A stretch of DNA of 64,000 bases from Catonia carolina (Eukaryota; Arthropoda; Insecta; Hemiptera; Achilidae): positions 2,972,323 through 3,036,322 of the forward strand of contig JAQMRL010000021.1 of assembly GCA_035578175.1 (NCBI GenBank). The letters are read 5' to 3'. The translations under genes were made by a program, and so were the position numbers. Positions 32,044 to 43,227 of the stretch are shown here, in pieces (position 1 is the stretch's first letter; each line of letters begins with the position of its first letter). The notes below the pieces were generated by a model, which worked only from the letters and a program-made list of their open reading frames with translations, was not told where the DNA came from and did no database searches.

Positions 32044-33252
32044 AACAAACTATATTACTAAACAAAAAATGGTGTTTTTTATTTTTGTTCTGAATTTTTT
32101 CTAAAATGCACACAGACAAAAGAAACAAGTGAATATCCAATAAGTGTAGAATCTGACGAAGAAGAATGATAATGAAGATAACAACAAAGAATTTTGCAGG
32201 AATTGACTTTGACTATAGAACACAATTCTGTCACTGTCAACAGCCTTTGGCCGAAAGATGTACTCAATTAATTTTTGTTACATTATTGCAGATTTTAAAT
32301 TACAACTTATTTTGTAACAAACACATAAAACAAAAAAAATTACAAAAATTATGAAAAAATTAAAAACTAAAAATACTGAAAACTAAAAATTCAACACAAA
32401 CCATGAAATGTAGCTTTATCATGGTACAAAGTGTAATGAAAATACGTAATCTGTGCAAGCTTTATTTCCTTTAAAAAAACTCAGTAGTTAAAAGGTTAAA
32501 GGTTAATAAAAATGAAATATTTGGGAACATAATTACATAAACTCGCGTTATGTTACTAAGTTGAAATAATCAAACATTCTTTGAACTAATACTAATTACA
32601 TTTACTACAAAACTACATGCGCATACCGTATCTTGTTTCAGCAAAATAACAACTTAACAAGCAGTCTTTCACAACACAATTTTAAACAACCTTCATAACA
32701 GCTGTTGAAGTAAATAATAATACAATGTGTTTTGAAATCCCAGATGCACTTGTAACTTTTTGATTTCGTACACCTCCTGCCATCTATTGACTTCTAAAGT
32801 AACTAACTGCTAACTGCACAGTCAGTTAGTTATACTAAAAGTCAATAGATGGCAGGAGATGTACGAAATCGAATGTCTTTCACCGGGAATGTTAAGTTCA
32901 CCTAAAGTTCTGAGAAAAGTTTTGAACTTACAACGCATTTAAAATAAATCTCTAAAGTTACACATGCCTGTACACTTAGTAAAATGAAAATAATCTGTTT
33001 TTAAAAACAGGAGTCATTAAGCATCTTAAGATTCAAAACAGACTAAGCCAGTTTTTGTTTTTCTCATTTCTTTTACAGAAAATTTATGTAGTGAAATTAA
33101 AAGAACTCTATTAAATACATACATAATTTTATAGTGATTATCTTATGTTTCCTGAATTAATTTACAATATTAATAATATTTGTAACACACAACAATTGTT
33201 TTTAAATTTTGTAACACAAATATTAAAGTTTCTGTAACTTGTTAACAATATT
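32044..33252. other. AT-rich intergenic region, mostly unassigned
   Basis: There is no ORF with recognisable content. The only structure I see is the hairpin at 32762-32870. Confidence 0.5.
32762..32870. repeat. 109-bp imperfect hairpin
   Basis: Left arm 'gatttcgtacacctcctgcc' onward and right arm ending 'ggcaggagatgtacgaaatc' pair over about 49 bases with only a few mismatches and a loop of about 10. It is either a tiny foldback MITE or a microRNA-precursor-like hairpin. There is no evidence for either beyond structure. Confidence 0.7.
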
Positions 33253-34083
33253 AAAAATCTGGTAAGAAACACTCACACAACATTCTCTTGCCAAAGAAAA
33301 TAATGACCAATATAACCTAACATTGTAGATATTTTAATTTTATTAAATACAGTTTTGTCATAAAATGCATACTACGGCCGAAATCTTAATAAAATTGATT
33401 TTTCACACGTTTTCGTGAGAAAAAACAGAAAATCGCTAATTACCGCTAAACTAAGCGTTATACAAAAAAATGTTTAAAATAAAAGTAAGAGAATTTAAAA
33501 ATTCTCTACATTTTTTATTATATAAATTTTTGTGCTCTACAAGATAGGGTAGGCGCCATCTTTGCTGAAATTCTTGGTGAGTCTGTTTTTTTTTTGTAAA
33601 AATATTGTTTTTTTTCAAGATTGCGACTTTAATAAGCATTTTAGCTTAAAAATTTGCAATATATAATGCAAAGAATTTAAAATCCTACAACTTTTATTCA
33701 AACATTTTTTTGTATAATGCTTAGTTAAGCGGCAATTAGCGATTATGTGTTTTTTTCTCACGAAAACATGTGAAAAATCAATTTTTTAAAAATATTTCAG
33801 ACTTAGTATGCATTTTACGACAAAAATTTATAGGAAATAAAAGATCTACGACTTTTATTTATAGAATTTTTCTCTACAGAACCTAGTTTAGTGTAAAAGA
33901 GTGATTTTCCGTATTTTTAAGCCAAACTGAGATTGATTTTCATTTTGGGTCTTTCACTCATGATTAAAATAAGATTATGTTTTTGTGGTTAGTTTATTTC
34001 TAATGTTTTATTACTATTGTTAGGTTATATTGTTAATGCATTGGCAAGAGAAAGTTATGTGAGTGTTTCACACCAAATCTTTT
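33253..34083. mobile_element. Inverted composite of two HINE 3' halves
   Basis: 33253-33533 is a minus-strand 3' portion. 33534-34083 is a + strand 3' portion starting at 'gctctacaagatagggtagg'. Both outer ends are therefore the 3' hairpin terminus. The + half is paralogous to 35698-36264, which truncates at nearly the same base. Confidence 0.65.
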
Positions 34084-34281
34084 AATTGTGTGTCCGGATA
34101 TGGGAAGATTTGAATAATGGGGTTTCCACTGTAATACTAAAAGTAATAAATAAAATTTAAATTTGCTTACCTGTGGTATTTTTTGTAATGGTTTAATATG
34201 AACACCTCCGATTTCAATGACAGATGGAAGCATTGGTCTTGCACCATGTAAACTATGGTGCGTATTCACCAAAATAAACTA

Positions 34282-35266
34282 CAGTTGAGCCATTCTTAGT
34301 TTGCCCCTACTGTCAACAAACAAAAGCCACCTACTACAGGGTGCACGCTAGGGTCTGCAAATTTACGGATGTCGTATTCCTATTAAGTTAACTATTTTTT
34401 AAATTATAAGCACTTAAAGTACTGAAAACATCAGTCATGACATGATGTAGGCCTAACAATTTAATTTATAAAAATCTGGTGTGAAACACTCACACAACTT
34501 TCTCTTGCCAATGCAAATATAATATAATATAATAAACCTAACATTATTAATAAAATATTAGAAATAAACAAAAACTAACCTCAAAAACATAACCTTATTT
34601 TAATCATGAGTGAATGACGCAAAATGACAATCGAACTCAGTTTGGCTTAAAAATACGGAAAATCACGCTTTCACGCTAAACTAGGCTCTGTAGAGAAAAA
34701 TGCTCTAAACAAAAGTTGTAGATCTTTTAATTTTCTATAAATTTAATTACATACACTTTTGTCGTAAAATGCATACTAAGACCGAAATGTTAAAAAAATC
34801 GATTTTTCTCACGTTTTCGTGAGAAAAAAAACAGAAAATCGCAAATTACCGCTAAACTAAGCGTTATACAAAAAAATGTTTGAAATAAAAGTTGTAGAAT
34901 TTTACATTTTCTACAACTTTTATTATATAACGTTTTGCGCTAAAATGCATATTAAAGCCGTAATCTTAAAAAGAAAATGTTTTTACGTAAAAACAGCCTC
35001 ACGCAGAATTTCAGCAAACATGGCGCCTACCCTATATTGTAGAGCATAAAAAATGTAGTAAACCAGGCGATTTAAAAAAAAATCGTAGGACTAGTTTTTG
35101 AGAAAATCGCAAAAAAGTGAAAAATTACACGAATAAACTACCACTTTCGGTTGACCGATTTTGATGAAAATGTTCGTGTCGAGTCCGGTAGTGGTACGTA
35201 ACTTAAGTTTTAAGTTTCAAGTTCGTACGATGTTCCGTTCTTGAGATATTCTGTTCACACACACAC

Positions 35267-35324
<58 letters not shown>

Positions 35325-35357
35325 TCACGCACACGCACGCGCACACACACACGCGCG

Positions 35358-35391
<34 letters not shown>

Positions 35392-35651
35392 GACCAATCG
35401 CTAAAAACATGTTTTTTGGGTTCAGGGGGTCTGAAAACGTATAGATCCGGTGAAAACTCGATTTCGAAAAATCGACATGAAAACAATACTTTCCTTCCTA
35501 TATATTAATATAGGCAAGAGAAAGTAAAAATACTTTTAAAAGTATTTTATTGCTACTTTTTAATCAGCGTGAACTCATTTTGATATAATGCGCATGCTCA
35601 GTGACGTCATTATTTGTTTACATTAGAAGCAAACTAAGAGAGGCTTGACTG
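34282..35651. mobile_element. MITE-A interrupted by a HINE element
   Basis: Left end CAGTTGAGCCATTCTTAGTT and right end 'aactaagagaggcttgactg', TA at 34280-81 and 35652-53. The HINE lies within its 'ataaaaatactttt' core. Without the HINE it is about 310 bp. Confidence 0.8.
34470..35529 (-). mobile_element. HINE-like element with long CA/CG microsatellite
   Basis: A complete copy whose CA tract (35255-35392) has expanded to about 140 bp with CG interruptions. Frames through it give only Thr-His or Cys-Val repeats and are not genes. Confidence 0.75.
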
Positions 35652-35697
35652 TAGTTTTTTAACCAATATCTTTTAACGAAGGAACAAATCGGAACAA

Positions 35698-36264
35698 GGG
35701 TAGGCGCCATCTCTGCTGAAATTCTTGTTGAGGCTGTTTTTTTTTTTTTTGTAAAATAAATTGGTTTTTTAAAATTGCGACTTTATTATGCATTTTAGCG
35801 CAAAAATGTGACAATAAAAGTATTAAAAAAAAAAATCCTACAACTTTTATTTCAAACATTTTTTTGTATAATGCTCAATTAAGCGGTAATTAACGATTTT
35901 CTGTTTTTTTCTCACGAAAACGTGTGAAAAACCGATTTTTTTTAAAGATGTGAACTAAGTTAGCCTTAGTATGCATTTTACGACAAAAATGTATATAATA
36001 AAATTCATAGAAAATTAAAAGATCTACAACTTTTATTTATAGAATTTTCTCTACAGAGCCTAGATTAGTGTGAAAGAGTGATTTTCCGAATTTTAAAGCG
36101 AAACTGAGGTCGATTTTCTATTTGCATCTTTCACTTATGATTAAAATAAGGTTATGTTTTTGAGGTTAGTTTATTTCTAATATTTTATTACTAATGTTAG
36201 GTTATATTGTTAATTATTTGCATTGGCAAGAGAAAGTTGTGGGAATGTTTCACACCAGATTTTT
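35698..36264 (+). mobile_element. HINE-like element, 5'-truncated
   Basis: It starts at 'gggtaggcgccatctctgct' and runs to the 3' hairpin and 'cacaccagattttt'. It is the downstream intronic neighbour of UGT-6, as 33534-34083 is of the broken exon. Confidence 0.7.
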
Positions 36265-36356
36265 AAATTTTGTCTGGATATGGGAGGATTAAAATAATGG
36301 GATTTCCACTGTAATACTAAAAGTAATAAATGAAATTAAAATTTAGAATAGCTTAC

Positions 36357-37190
36357 CTGTGGTATTTTTTGTAATGGTTTGATATGAACACCTCCGATTT
36401 CAATGATAGATGGAAGCATTGGTCTTGCACCATGTAAACTATAATGCGTATTCACTAATAATAAACTAGTATTTTTACCGACATCTTTTAACGAAGGAAC
36501 AAGTTCACCAAAATATTTTTTCGCCAACTTTTCAGTTTTATCCACATAATACATATAATAATAAAATTTACAAAACATTAAAGTTAACGTATTTTGTAAA
36601 CGTTCGAAAAAATTCATTTTATACCCATGAGAACTAAACATACTTGGGATATACGATGGATTATTTGGATTTGAGAAATAAAAATCAACCCATGGTAATA
36701 ACGGGGTAGAACTTAATTGTATAAATGGAGCATCAAGTTTGTAAACAAATCCTAAAGGAAAATCCGTTTTAAATAATTCAGTTATAACTAAATCAAATTT
36801 TTCATTTTTTGAATTCAATAATAATTTTTTAACGCCTTCTAAATCGAAAATTTTCGTTACACTTTCAATCGAGTTATATATTCCATATAAATCTGACAAA
36901 ACACCGGAATTTATTTCATCAGTAATATTAAATCCATTAACTTCATCTTTTAATATATTTTTATTGCCTAAATCTGTAATTCTTGGTACAGGTTTGTCAC
37001 GTGGAAAAGCTGTTACATAAAAAATATCATGTCCTCTTTTAGATAACTCTAAAATTATTTGATCAAAACTTTCAAAATGACTTTTAGCACCTGATGGAGA
37101 TATACATAAAATTTTAGCACTTTTCACAATAGTTATAAAATTATTTATAAAAATTATAAATAAAATACAGTTCAATTTAATTATATTCAT
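36357..37190 (-). CDS. UGT first coding exon 6 (N-terminal domain, group B)
   Basis: 278 codons from the Met at 37190. A leader (residues 5-24), SGAKSH with His-38, Asp in ELFKTD, LPWVDFYFSNPNNPSYIP, NTHYSLHG and EIGGVH. It ends KIPQ| with GTAAGC at 36356. It is close to UGT-4 and to the broken copy at 34171. It is intact. The next exon of this gene cannot lie between here and the window start without skipping other UGT first exons. Confidence 0.92.
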
Positions 37191-37560
37191 TTTTAATATA
37201 GTTTATCGACACAATAATTACTTGAATTAAATTCAAATGAATTAAAAATGTTTGTATAATTATTTGACACTCAATCTAATCAATTTAAAAATTACATTCC
37301 AACACACACGCAAATGAAAATTACAACCATGTTGTTACATTAATAACTTAAACTAAATTACTTAGATAAGAATAATGGAATACAGTTACTTTTGATGAAC
37401 AGTAAACTTTTATCATTTCTGATAAAGTTTTTGGGTTGAATAAAAAATAATATACAAGATAAACGATTAAAAATTCAAAGAAAAAAACCCAGTTGATAAA
37501 ACAGTAACTTTATAAATATAATATTTCATATTGTGCTCAATAATCTTTGTAGGTGTAGAT
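37191..37560. other. UGT-6 upstream region, no repeat match
   Basis: AT-rich sequence probably including the UGT-6 promoter. There is no ORF, and nothing resembling a UGT C-terminal exon on either strand. Confidence 0.5.
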
Positions 37561-37576
37561 AGTGGTTACCGATGTA

Positions 37577-38531
37577 CAGGGTTATTCTAAATGATGGACC
37601 CAATTTTATAAATTTGTATTTATTTAAGCGTAAATTCAAAATGAACAATGAATACACAATTAGAAAGAGGAAGTTTCAAAGTTTTTTTTTACATACTTAT
37701 AAAATGTTCAATGTGTCCCATTGTGCTGCACGGCAAACATTTAAACGAAAGCCAAACTCGCCCTACATACGAGAAAGTGTATCGCCTGTTACTGAGTGCA
37801 CCGCAGCAGTGATGCAGATCGGCTCCCTGAATTGGGCGGTGGTAGTTGCAGAAACGGCCACTAGAGTTCTCGCGCCAATGGTGTGCCAGCTGCCATTGCA
37901 TTGAAACATGAAAGAGACTCGCCAAAGATAAATGTGTTCTGGCCTTATCTCATACAAAGGTTTACCAGATAATTTTTTTCGCGGAAAGAACTGTGACTGG
38001 AATGACATACCTGGACATGCTGGAACAATGGCTATTCCAAGTTATGGAAGATTCACAGGACTTCATTTTCCAACAAGATGGAGCTCCGCCCCATTGCCAC
38101 CTCGATGTTTGAGACTTTTGGAATCAGTCCCTTCTTCTACGCTGGATAGGACGCAGGGGAAATCAAGACCTGGCTCTACACTACTGGCCATCGAGATCTC
38201 CTGATCTCACCCCATGTGACTATTTCTTATGGGGTTTACGTCCTTGATTTCCTTGCTGTTTACGTCCCACCTCTACCAATAACTCCGGCCGATCTGCGAA
38301 ACTGTATCACTGCTGCGGTGCACTCAGTAACAGGCGATACACTTTCTCTTATGTAGGGCGAGTTTGGTTTTCGTTTAGATGTTTGCCGTGCAGCACAAGT
38401 GTGACGCATTGAACATTTTATAAGTGTGCAAAAAAAACTTTAAAACTTCCTCTTTCTAATTGTTCATGTTGAATTTATGCTTAAATAAATACGAGTTTAT
38501 AAGTTTGGGTCCATCATTTAGAATAACCCTG
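37577..38531. mobile_element. Foldback TIR element with transposase scraps
   Basis: Terminal repeats CAGGGTTATTCTAAATGATG and complement, exact TA on both sides. Inner arms are also inverted over more than 80 bp (37740-37830 against 38285-38370). Between them a + strand frame still reads DFIFQQDGAPPHCHLDV and, after damage, WPSRSPDLTPCDYFLWG: ITm/IS630-type transposase motifs. It is inserted in a SINE-1 body relic whose halves flank it. Confidence 0.75.
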
Positions 38532-38554
38532 TACTTTGATGGTTGGGGTTCTTA

Positions 38555-38690
38555 CAGTTGAGCCGTCCTTAGTTTGCTTCTACTGTCAATAAACCAAAGC
38601 CAGCTACTACAGGGTGCACTCTAGTGTCCACCACTTTATGGATGTCATATTCCTATTAAGTTTACTATGTTTTAAATAATAATTAAACAA
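38555..38690 (+). mobile_element. MITE-A left half
   Basis: It begins 'cagttgagccgtccttagtt' and follows MITE-A to 'tattaagtttactatgtttt', then stops. The right half is absent. Confidence 0.6.
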
Positions 38691-38736
38691 ATTGCAACAT
38701 ACACAAATTAGCGTGAAAAAGTTGATAAATTATTAC

Positions 38737-39570
38737 CTTTGATAGAGGTTTGAAAGCTCCAACATGAATTCCACCAACTTCAATGATATTTGGAACTAAC
38801 GGTCTAACACCTTGAAAACTGTGATGACTATTAAAAAACATAACGGAAATATTTCTACCGAGTTCTTCCAACGGTGGTAAATTAACACCAAAATATTTTT
38901 TAGCATAAAATTCTGATTTCGGTAAATAAAAATAATCATGAGCAATTATAGATAAATATGTTTGAAAACTATTAGATACACGTTCAAAAAAATTCATGTT
39001 AGTTGAAAATTGACTCGATAAACATGGAATATAACTAGGATTATCTGGATTTGAAAATCTTAAATTATACCACGGTAAAATTGTACTGAATGTAAAACCA
39101 ATTACTGGACAATTAAATTTATAACCAAATCCTAAAAACATATCTGTATGAAACATCTCATTTATAACTAAATCAAATTTCTCCGTTTTTGAATTTAATA
39201 AATTTTTGATTTCTGAAATTTCAAATACTTCACTAGCTTTATCAATATATTCATATAATTCTATTAAATCTTTTATAGTACCGGTTGGGACGTCACCTAA
39301 ACTATTAACATCAACAAAACTAGTTGGTTTTTCTGAAACTTTTAATACATTAATATCTTTAAAATTTTTAACCGGAATTTTTTGAGGAAAATTATTAATC
39401 ACAACTAACTCATGACCACGTTTCACTAATTCCAAACCTAAATTTTCAAAAGGTTGATAATGACTTTTTCCATACGTTGGAAAAATACATAATATTCGCG
39501 CACTATCAACAAAATTTTTATTTAAATTTAAAAAATAAATAATAAAAAATATGAATAAATTTTTATACAT
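38737..39570 (-). CDS. UGT first coding exon 7 (N-terminal domain, group C)
   Basis: 278 codons from the Met at 39570. A leader (residues 4-23), TYGKSH with His-37, Asp in EMFHTD, LPWYNLRFSNPDNPSYIP, NSHHSFQG and EVGGIH. It ends PLSK| with GTAATA at 38736. Group-C marks are VVINNFPQK after the RGHE motif and IGFTFSTI before LPWY. Only 1546 bp separate this donor from the UGT-6 ATG, and most of that is transposon, so its transcript must splice past UGT-6. The exon is intact. Confidence 0.92.
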
Positions 39571-39908
39571 TGTATTACACTGATAGAATAAATAATGTTG
39601 TTTTTCAGTCCGGAGTGCACTAGGGCCTACACTTGTTTATGTAACAACACACTGTATTTTAATTTATCTCATTGCTAAGTGTTATGTTTCAGAAATAAAA
39701 GTAGAGGGGATTGAACACTAGCTTGTTTATAACAAGCTACTGATTTATATTTCATCGTGATGATTTATATTTCATCAAGTACTTTAAATTGTGTGATATG
39801 CTTTATTGGTAGTCACTTTGAATTTAAATTAACATTTAATTAAAATTATCATTCAATAAAAACATTTTTTTAATAATTTAAATTTTATAATTTTTAACTG
39901 TACTTAAA
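39571..39908. other. UGT-7 upstream region
   Basis: AT-rich. It contains a short inverted pair (ctagcttgtttataacaagc). No ORF or repeat family is recognised. It is the likely promoter location. Confidence 0.45.
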
Positions 39909-40278
39909 TTTTTACTTTCTCTTGCCTGTATGAATATAATATATAAGAAGGAAAGTATTGTTTTCATATCAATTATTTGAAATCAAGTTTTCACTGGATA
40001 TACACATTTTCAGATCCCCTGAACCCAAAAAAGAAAATGTTTTTAGCGATTGGTCTGTGTGTGTGAACAAAATATCTCAAGAATGGAACCTTATACAAAG
40101 TTTAAACTTGAAACTTAAGTTAAATAACACTAGAGGACCCGGCATGAACATTTTCATGAAAATCAGTCAACCGTAAGTAGTAGTTTATTCGTGTCATTTT
40201 TCACTTTTTTCCGATTTTCTCAAAAACAACACTTACAATTTTTTATAAAATTGCCTCATTTACTACATTTTTTATAGC
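39909..40278 (+). mobile_element. HINE-like element, 3'-truncated
   Basis: 5' terminus 'tttttactttctcttgcc' present; the sequence follows the family to 'ttactacattttttat' and then stops. The TG tract is only a few units. Confidence 0.7.
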
Positions 40279-40360
40279 GGAACTGTTCTGAATTGCAACA
40301 AATAGGGAGCAGATTGCGATGATGATCGCCAATGTCAAAATCAGATTGGCACCTAAAGAA
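40277..40360 (+). mobile_element. Non-LTR reverse-transcriptase 3' scrap
   Basis: The frame contains REQIAMMIANVKIRLAPKEE, related to the C-terminus of the fragment at 4414-5088 (TKIAMMVANVRTG). It is too short for family assignment. Confidence 0.45.
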
Positions 40361-40639
40361 GAAGAAGGCAATCTTCAAGTATAAGTGTTTGGACGTCAAT
40401 TCCTTCTTGAATCATAGCAAGGTGTTACAAACAGTAAGTATGTGTTCCATTGTGAGAGCTGTGTTACAAATGTAGAATTTTTCTCTTTCTGTTTTTGTCA
40501 TTAAGTAGCCTAACTGTGCGTAAAATATAACATTTTTTTAAAATAATTTGATGATTACCTACACTTTATAATCATTAATATTTATCACCAGAATAACATT
40601 TATTGTAATTTTCATTTTTCTCTGGGACTATATGAAATT

Positions 40640-41397
40640 TTTTTGCGTCCTGGAGACTCCAGGAGGAGTATAGGACATGTCAGTTATAACACCTGAAATA
40701 TATATTAGAAACGCACAATGTATCACTACTATCAAGAAAGAAATTCTTGTATGCTACAAAAAGTTTCACCGATCAAATAATTTTTCAGATTTTTTTTAAA
40801 GGTTTTAAATTATCACATTTTAAAATATGGGGTAATTTATTCATGAATTTTCTCCCTGCATAAGTAGGTTTTTGTTCAAACAATTTTATGGAGTGATTAG
40901 CCACATAATAATCATTTCTGTTTCTCGTGTTATGATTGTGAACATTGAAATTCAGCATGAAATTGTTTTGCCTAACATACATAATCACCTCAAAAATGTA
41001 GAGAGAGGGAACTGTAAGCAATTTAAGCTCCTTAAATAGTGGTGTGGATGAGGTTAGCTGGTTAGCTCCCACCATACACCTAATAGCTTTCTTTTGAATT
41101 TTAAAAACCCTATTCATATTACCCATGCTAGAATTACCCCATACTAAAATACCATAACGGATATGAGACAGAATGAGGCCATGATAAGCTGCCATTAGTA
41201 ATTTTTTATCATTTAATCTGGCAATTTGTTTTTGTGCAAATACCCCAGATGATATTTTACTACAAACTTGATTTGTATAGAAGTCCCAAGACAAAAATCT
41301 AGAGATCAATCTAGATAATCTAGAGATAGTATAGAGATACTCCTAGAACTTCACTGTTTCTACATGCTCTAAACTATTATTATGAATAAATAACATA
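40640..41397 (-). pseudogene. Jockey-like reverse-transcriptase C-terminus, 5'-truncated
   Basis: A 174-codon frame (41309-40785) encodes the end of a non-LTR polyprotein: LSWDFYTNQVCSKISSGVFA, LILSHIRYGILVWGNSS, KIQKKAIRCMVG, LKLLTVPSLYIFEVI and NVHNHNTRNRNDYYV. The 3' region to about 40640 carries the hairpin 'ctggagactccaggagg'. Catalytic and endonuclease domains are missing. Other pieces lie at 29066, 47943, 51240 and 52609. Confidence 0.8.
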
Positions 41398-42194
41398 TTG
41401 TAACAAGATTGAAGGAAAGACGAGATTGTTCACGAAGGTTCCAGAATTCCATTCATAAAAATAATTAAGGAATAATAAAAATAACAATACACAATAAGAT
41501 CAGTTTTGTAAATGACAGTTGTAACCATGAGGGTGTGTCTATTCATTCATAAGGGTTGTAATAACTATCATAAAGTTTAGGTATTGTGTACAGCTATTAT
41601 GAGGGAGGCAGGTTGTTTACGTTTTCTATTTACAAAAGACCTTTTGTTGACCTATTTACAACGAATTTTTCTAGCACTCATTAAGAGTTATTTTTTGTAC
41701 TTTATGATTTCTCTACTTTGTTCTGGAATGATCTTTGTGAATGATTATAAAAGGAGACCCCCGAGCGCGGTCGAGTCAGTATCCGTTTGATCTTCGACAA
41801 GCGATTATCGGGTTTGTTGTAGCAGGTAAACAATTCCGAGAATTGTGCTGGTCGACGACTGTTATACTGCCTTTGTTGTGTGTATATTGTGTAAAGTCTT
41901 TTTGTGAGTGTATTGTAAAGTTAATGTGTAGTTTTTGTGAATGCAGTTTGTGTTCTGTACGTTAGTGTAATCTATAAAAGTGATTGTAAGTAGGCTAAGT
42001 AAGTTATTAAGTTATTTATTGTTTGTTATTTATTTTAAGTAAATTATTAAATCATTTATTGTATTTCTTAATTATAATTAGTTTATTATTTATTTTGTAA
42101 TCTTTTAGTGTAATAAATCTTTGTAATTGTAAAATTTAGTGTATTAATTATTTAATAACCTAGATCCTGAAACGGACCTTAGCAAAAAGTGTCA
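41398..42194 (+). mobile_element. Probable solo LTR of a Ty3/Gypsy-like element
   Basis: The block begins TGTAACAAG and ends GTGTCACA, the TG...CA form of an LTR. It has a TATA-like 'tataaaagg' near 41747, followed by a GC-richer start region and a polyadenylation signal 'aataaatctttg' near 42110. 'atat' flanks both sides (possible 4-bp duplication). No tRNA primer site or pol gene adjoins it, so it would be a solo LTR. The family guess rests on form only. Confidence 0.55.
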
Positions 42195-42195
42195 C

Positions 42196-42955
42196 AATAT
42201 TATGAATATACAGGGAAGGAAAGTATTGTTTTCATGTTGATTTTTTAAAATCGAGTTTTCACTGGAAGTACTTATTTTCAAGCCCTCTGAACCCAAAAAA
42301 AAACATGTTTTTAGCAATTGGTTTGAGTGTGAATAAAATATTTCAAGAATGCAGTAGCGTACCGACCCAAACATTTTCATCAAATTTGGTCAAGTGAAGT
42401 ACGTAGTTAATTTGTGCAATTTTTCACTTAGGCGATTTTCTCAAAAACGTCTCATACGAGTTTGTTAGAAATCACCTTATTTACTTCTTACATTTTTTAT
42501 GCTGTAAAAGACAGGGTAAGCACCATGTCTTAGGGAGTGTGTGCTCATGTGGTAAAAAATAGTTTTTTTTTTTTAATTGTGGCCTTAAGAAATGCATTTT
42601 AGGGCAAAGTGCATGTAATTAACACTGTAGAAAATAAAAAAATCTACGATTTATATTTCAAAAATATTTTTCTACAGCGCTTAGTTTAGTGTCAATTAGT
42701 GACTTCCTGTATTTTTTCATCAAAATTGGTAAAAACAAGATTTTTTTGAGCTGGCGCTCTTAGTAAGGTACGCATTTAACAACAAAAGTACTGTATAAAA
42801 TCAAAATTATAAAATCTACAACTTTCATTTTTAGCATTTTTTTACAGAGCTTAGTTTAGCGTCAATTAATGATTTCTGTATCTTTTAATTAAGATGTTGA
42901 TTTTCATTTAGCGTCATTCACTCATGATTAAACATAGGTTATGTTTTTCATTATT
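42196..42955 (+). mobile_element. HINE-like element, diverged
   Basis: Follows the family from the 'ggaaggaaagtattgttttc' segment to near 'aacataggttatgttttt', with many substitutions and without a 3' hairpin. Confidence 0.6.
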
Positions 42956-43105
42956 TGGAATTAATCTGTTAATTCCAGGGCTACAAAAAACAGTTCTGTT
43001 TCTTATCACGTAATCAGCCAATTGAATGACTGATTCATTTAAGAATAGAAAAGGTAGAAGTGTAGAAGACACTAGTCAAAGTTATCTCCTCTGAAAGTAA
43101 TGAAT
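42956..43105 (-). mobile_element. Rep400 3' fragment, minus strand
   Basis: Reverse complement of the Rep400 end (ccagggctac, aacagttctgtttcttatca, tcagccaattgaatgactg). Confidence 0.6.
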
Positions 43106-43227
43106 TTAATTATTACTGTCATATTACAGGTCATACCTCGAGATGGTAACTCTTACATAAAAATAATACTAATAAAAATGAAATAAATATATTTAAAATA
43201 ACTTGGACCACAAAAAACTGACGATGG

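Larger units (their letters stand above)
34171..35687 (-). pseudogene. UGT exon 5 (group B), broken by nested insertions
   Basis: Exon sequence is present at 34171-34280 (NTHHSLHGARPMLPSVIE, EIGGVHIKPLQKIPQ| with donor GTAAGC) and resumes at 35654-35687 (matching the SLKDIGKN region of UGT-6). Between them lies MITE-A at 34282-35651, inserted at a TA in the exon, with a HINE inside it. Right of 35687 the exon is replaced by a HINE fragment, so about 80 percent of the domain, including the active site, is gone. The flanking intron is near-identical to that of UGT-6, of which it is a duplicate. Confidence 0.88.

Noticed and set aside
35203..35444. Open frames rich in Thr-His or Cys-Val repeats (also 15875-16093 and 48939-49171)
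   Set aside because: They are translations of the CA/TG microsatellite in HINE elements, with no conserved protein content.
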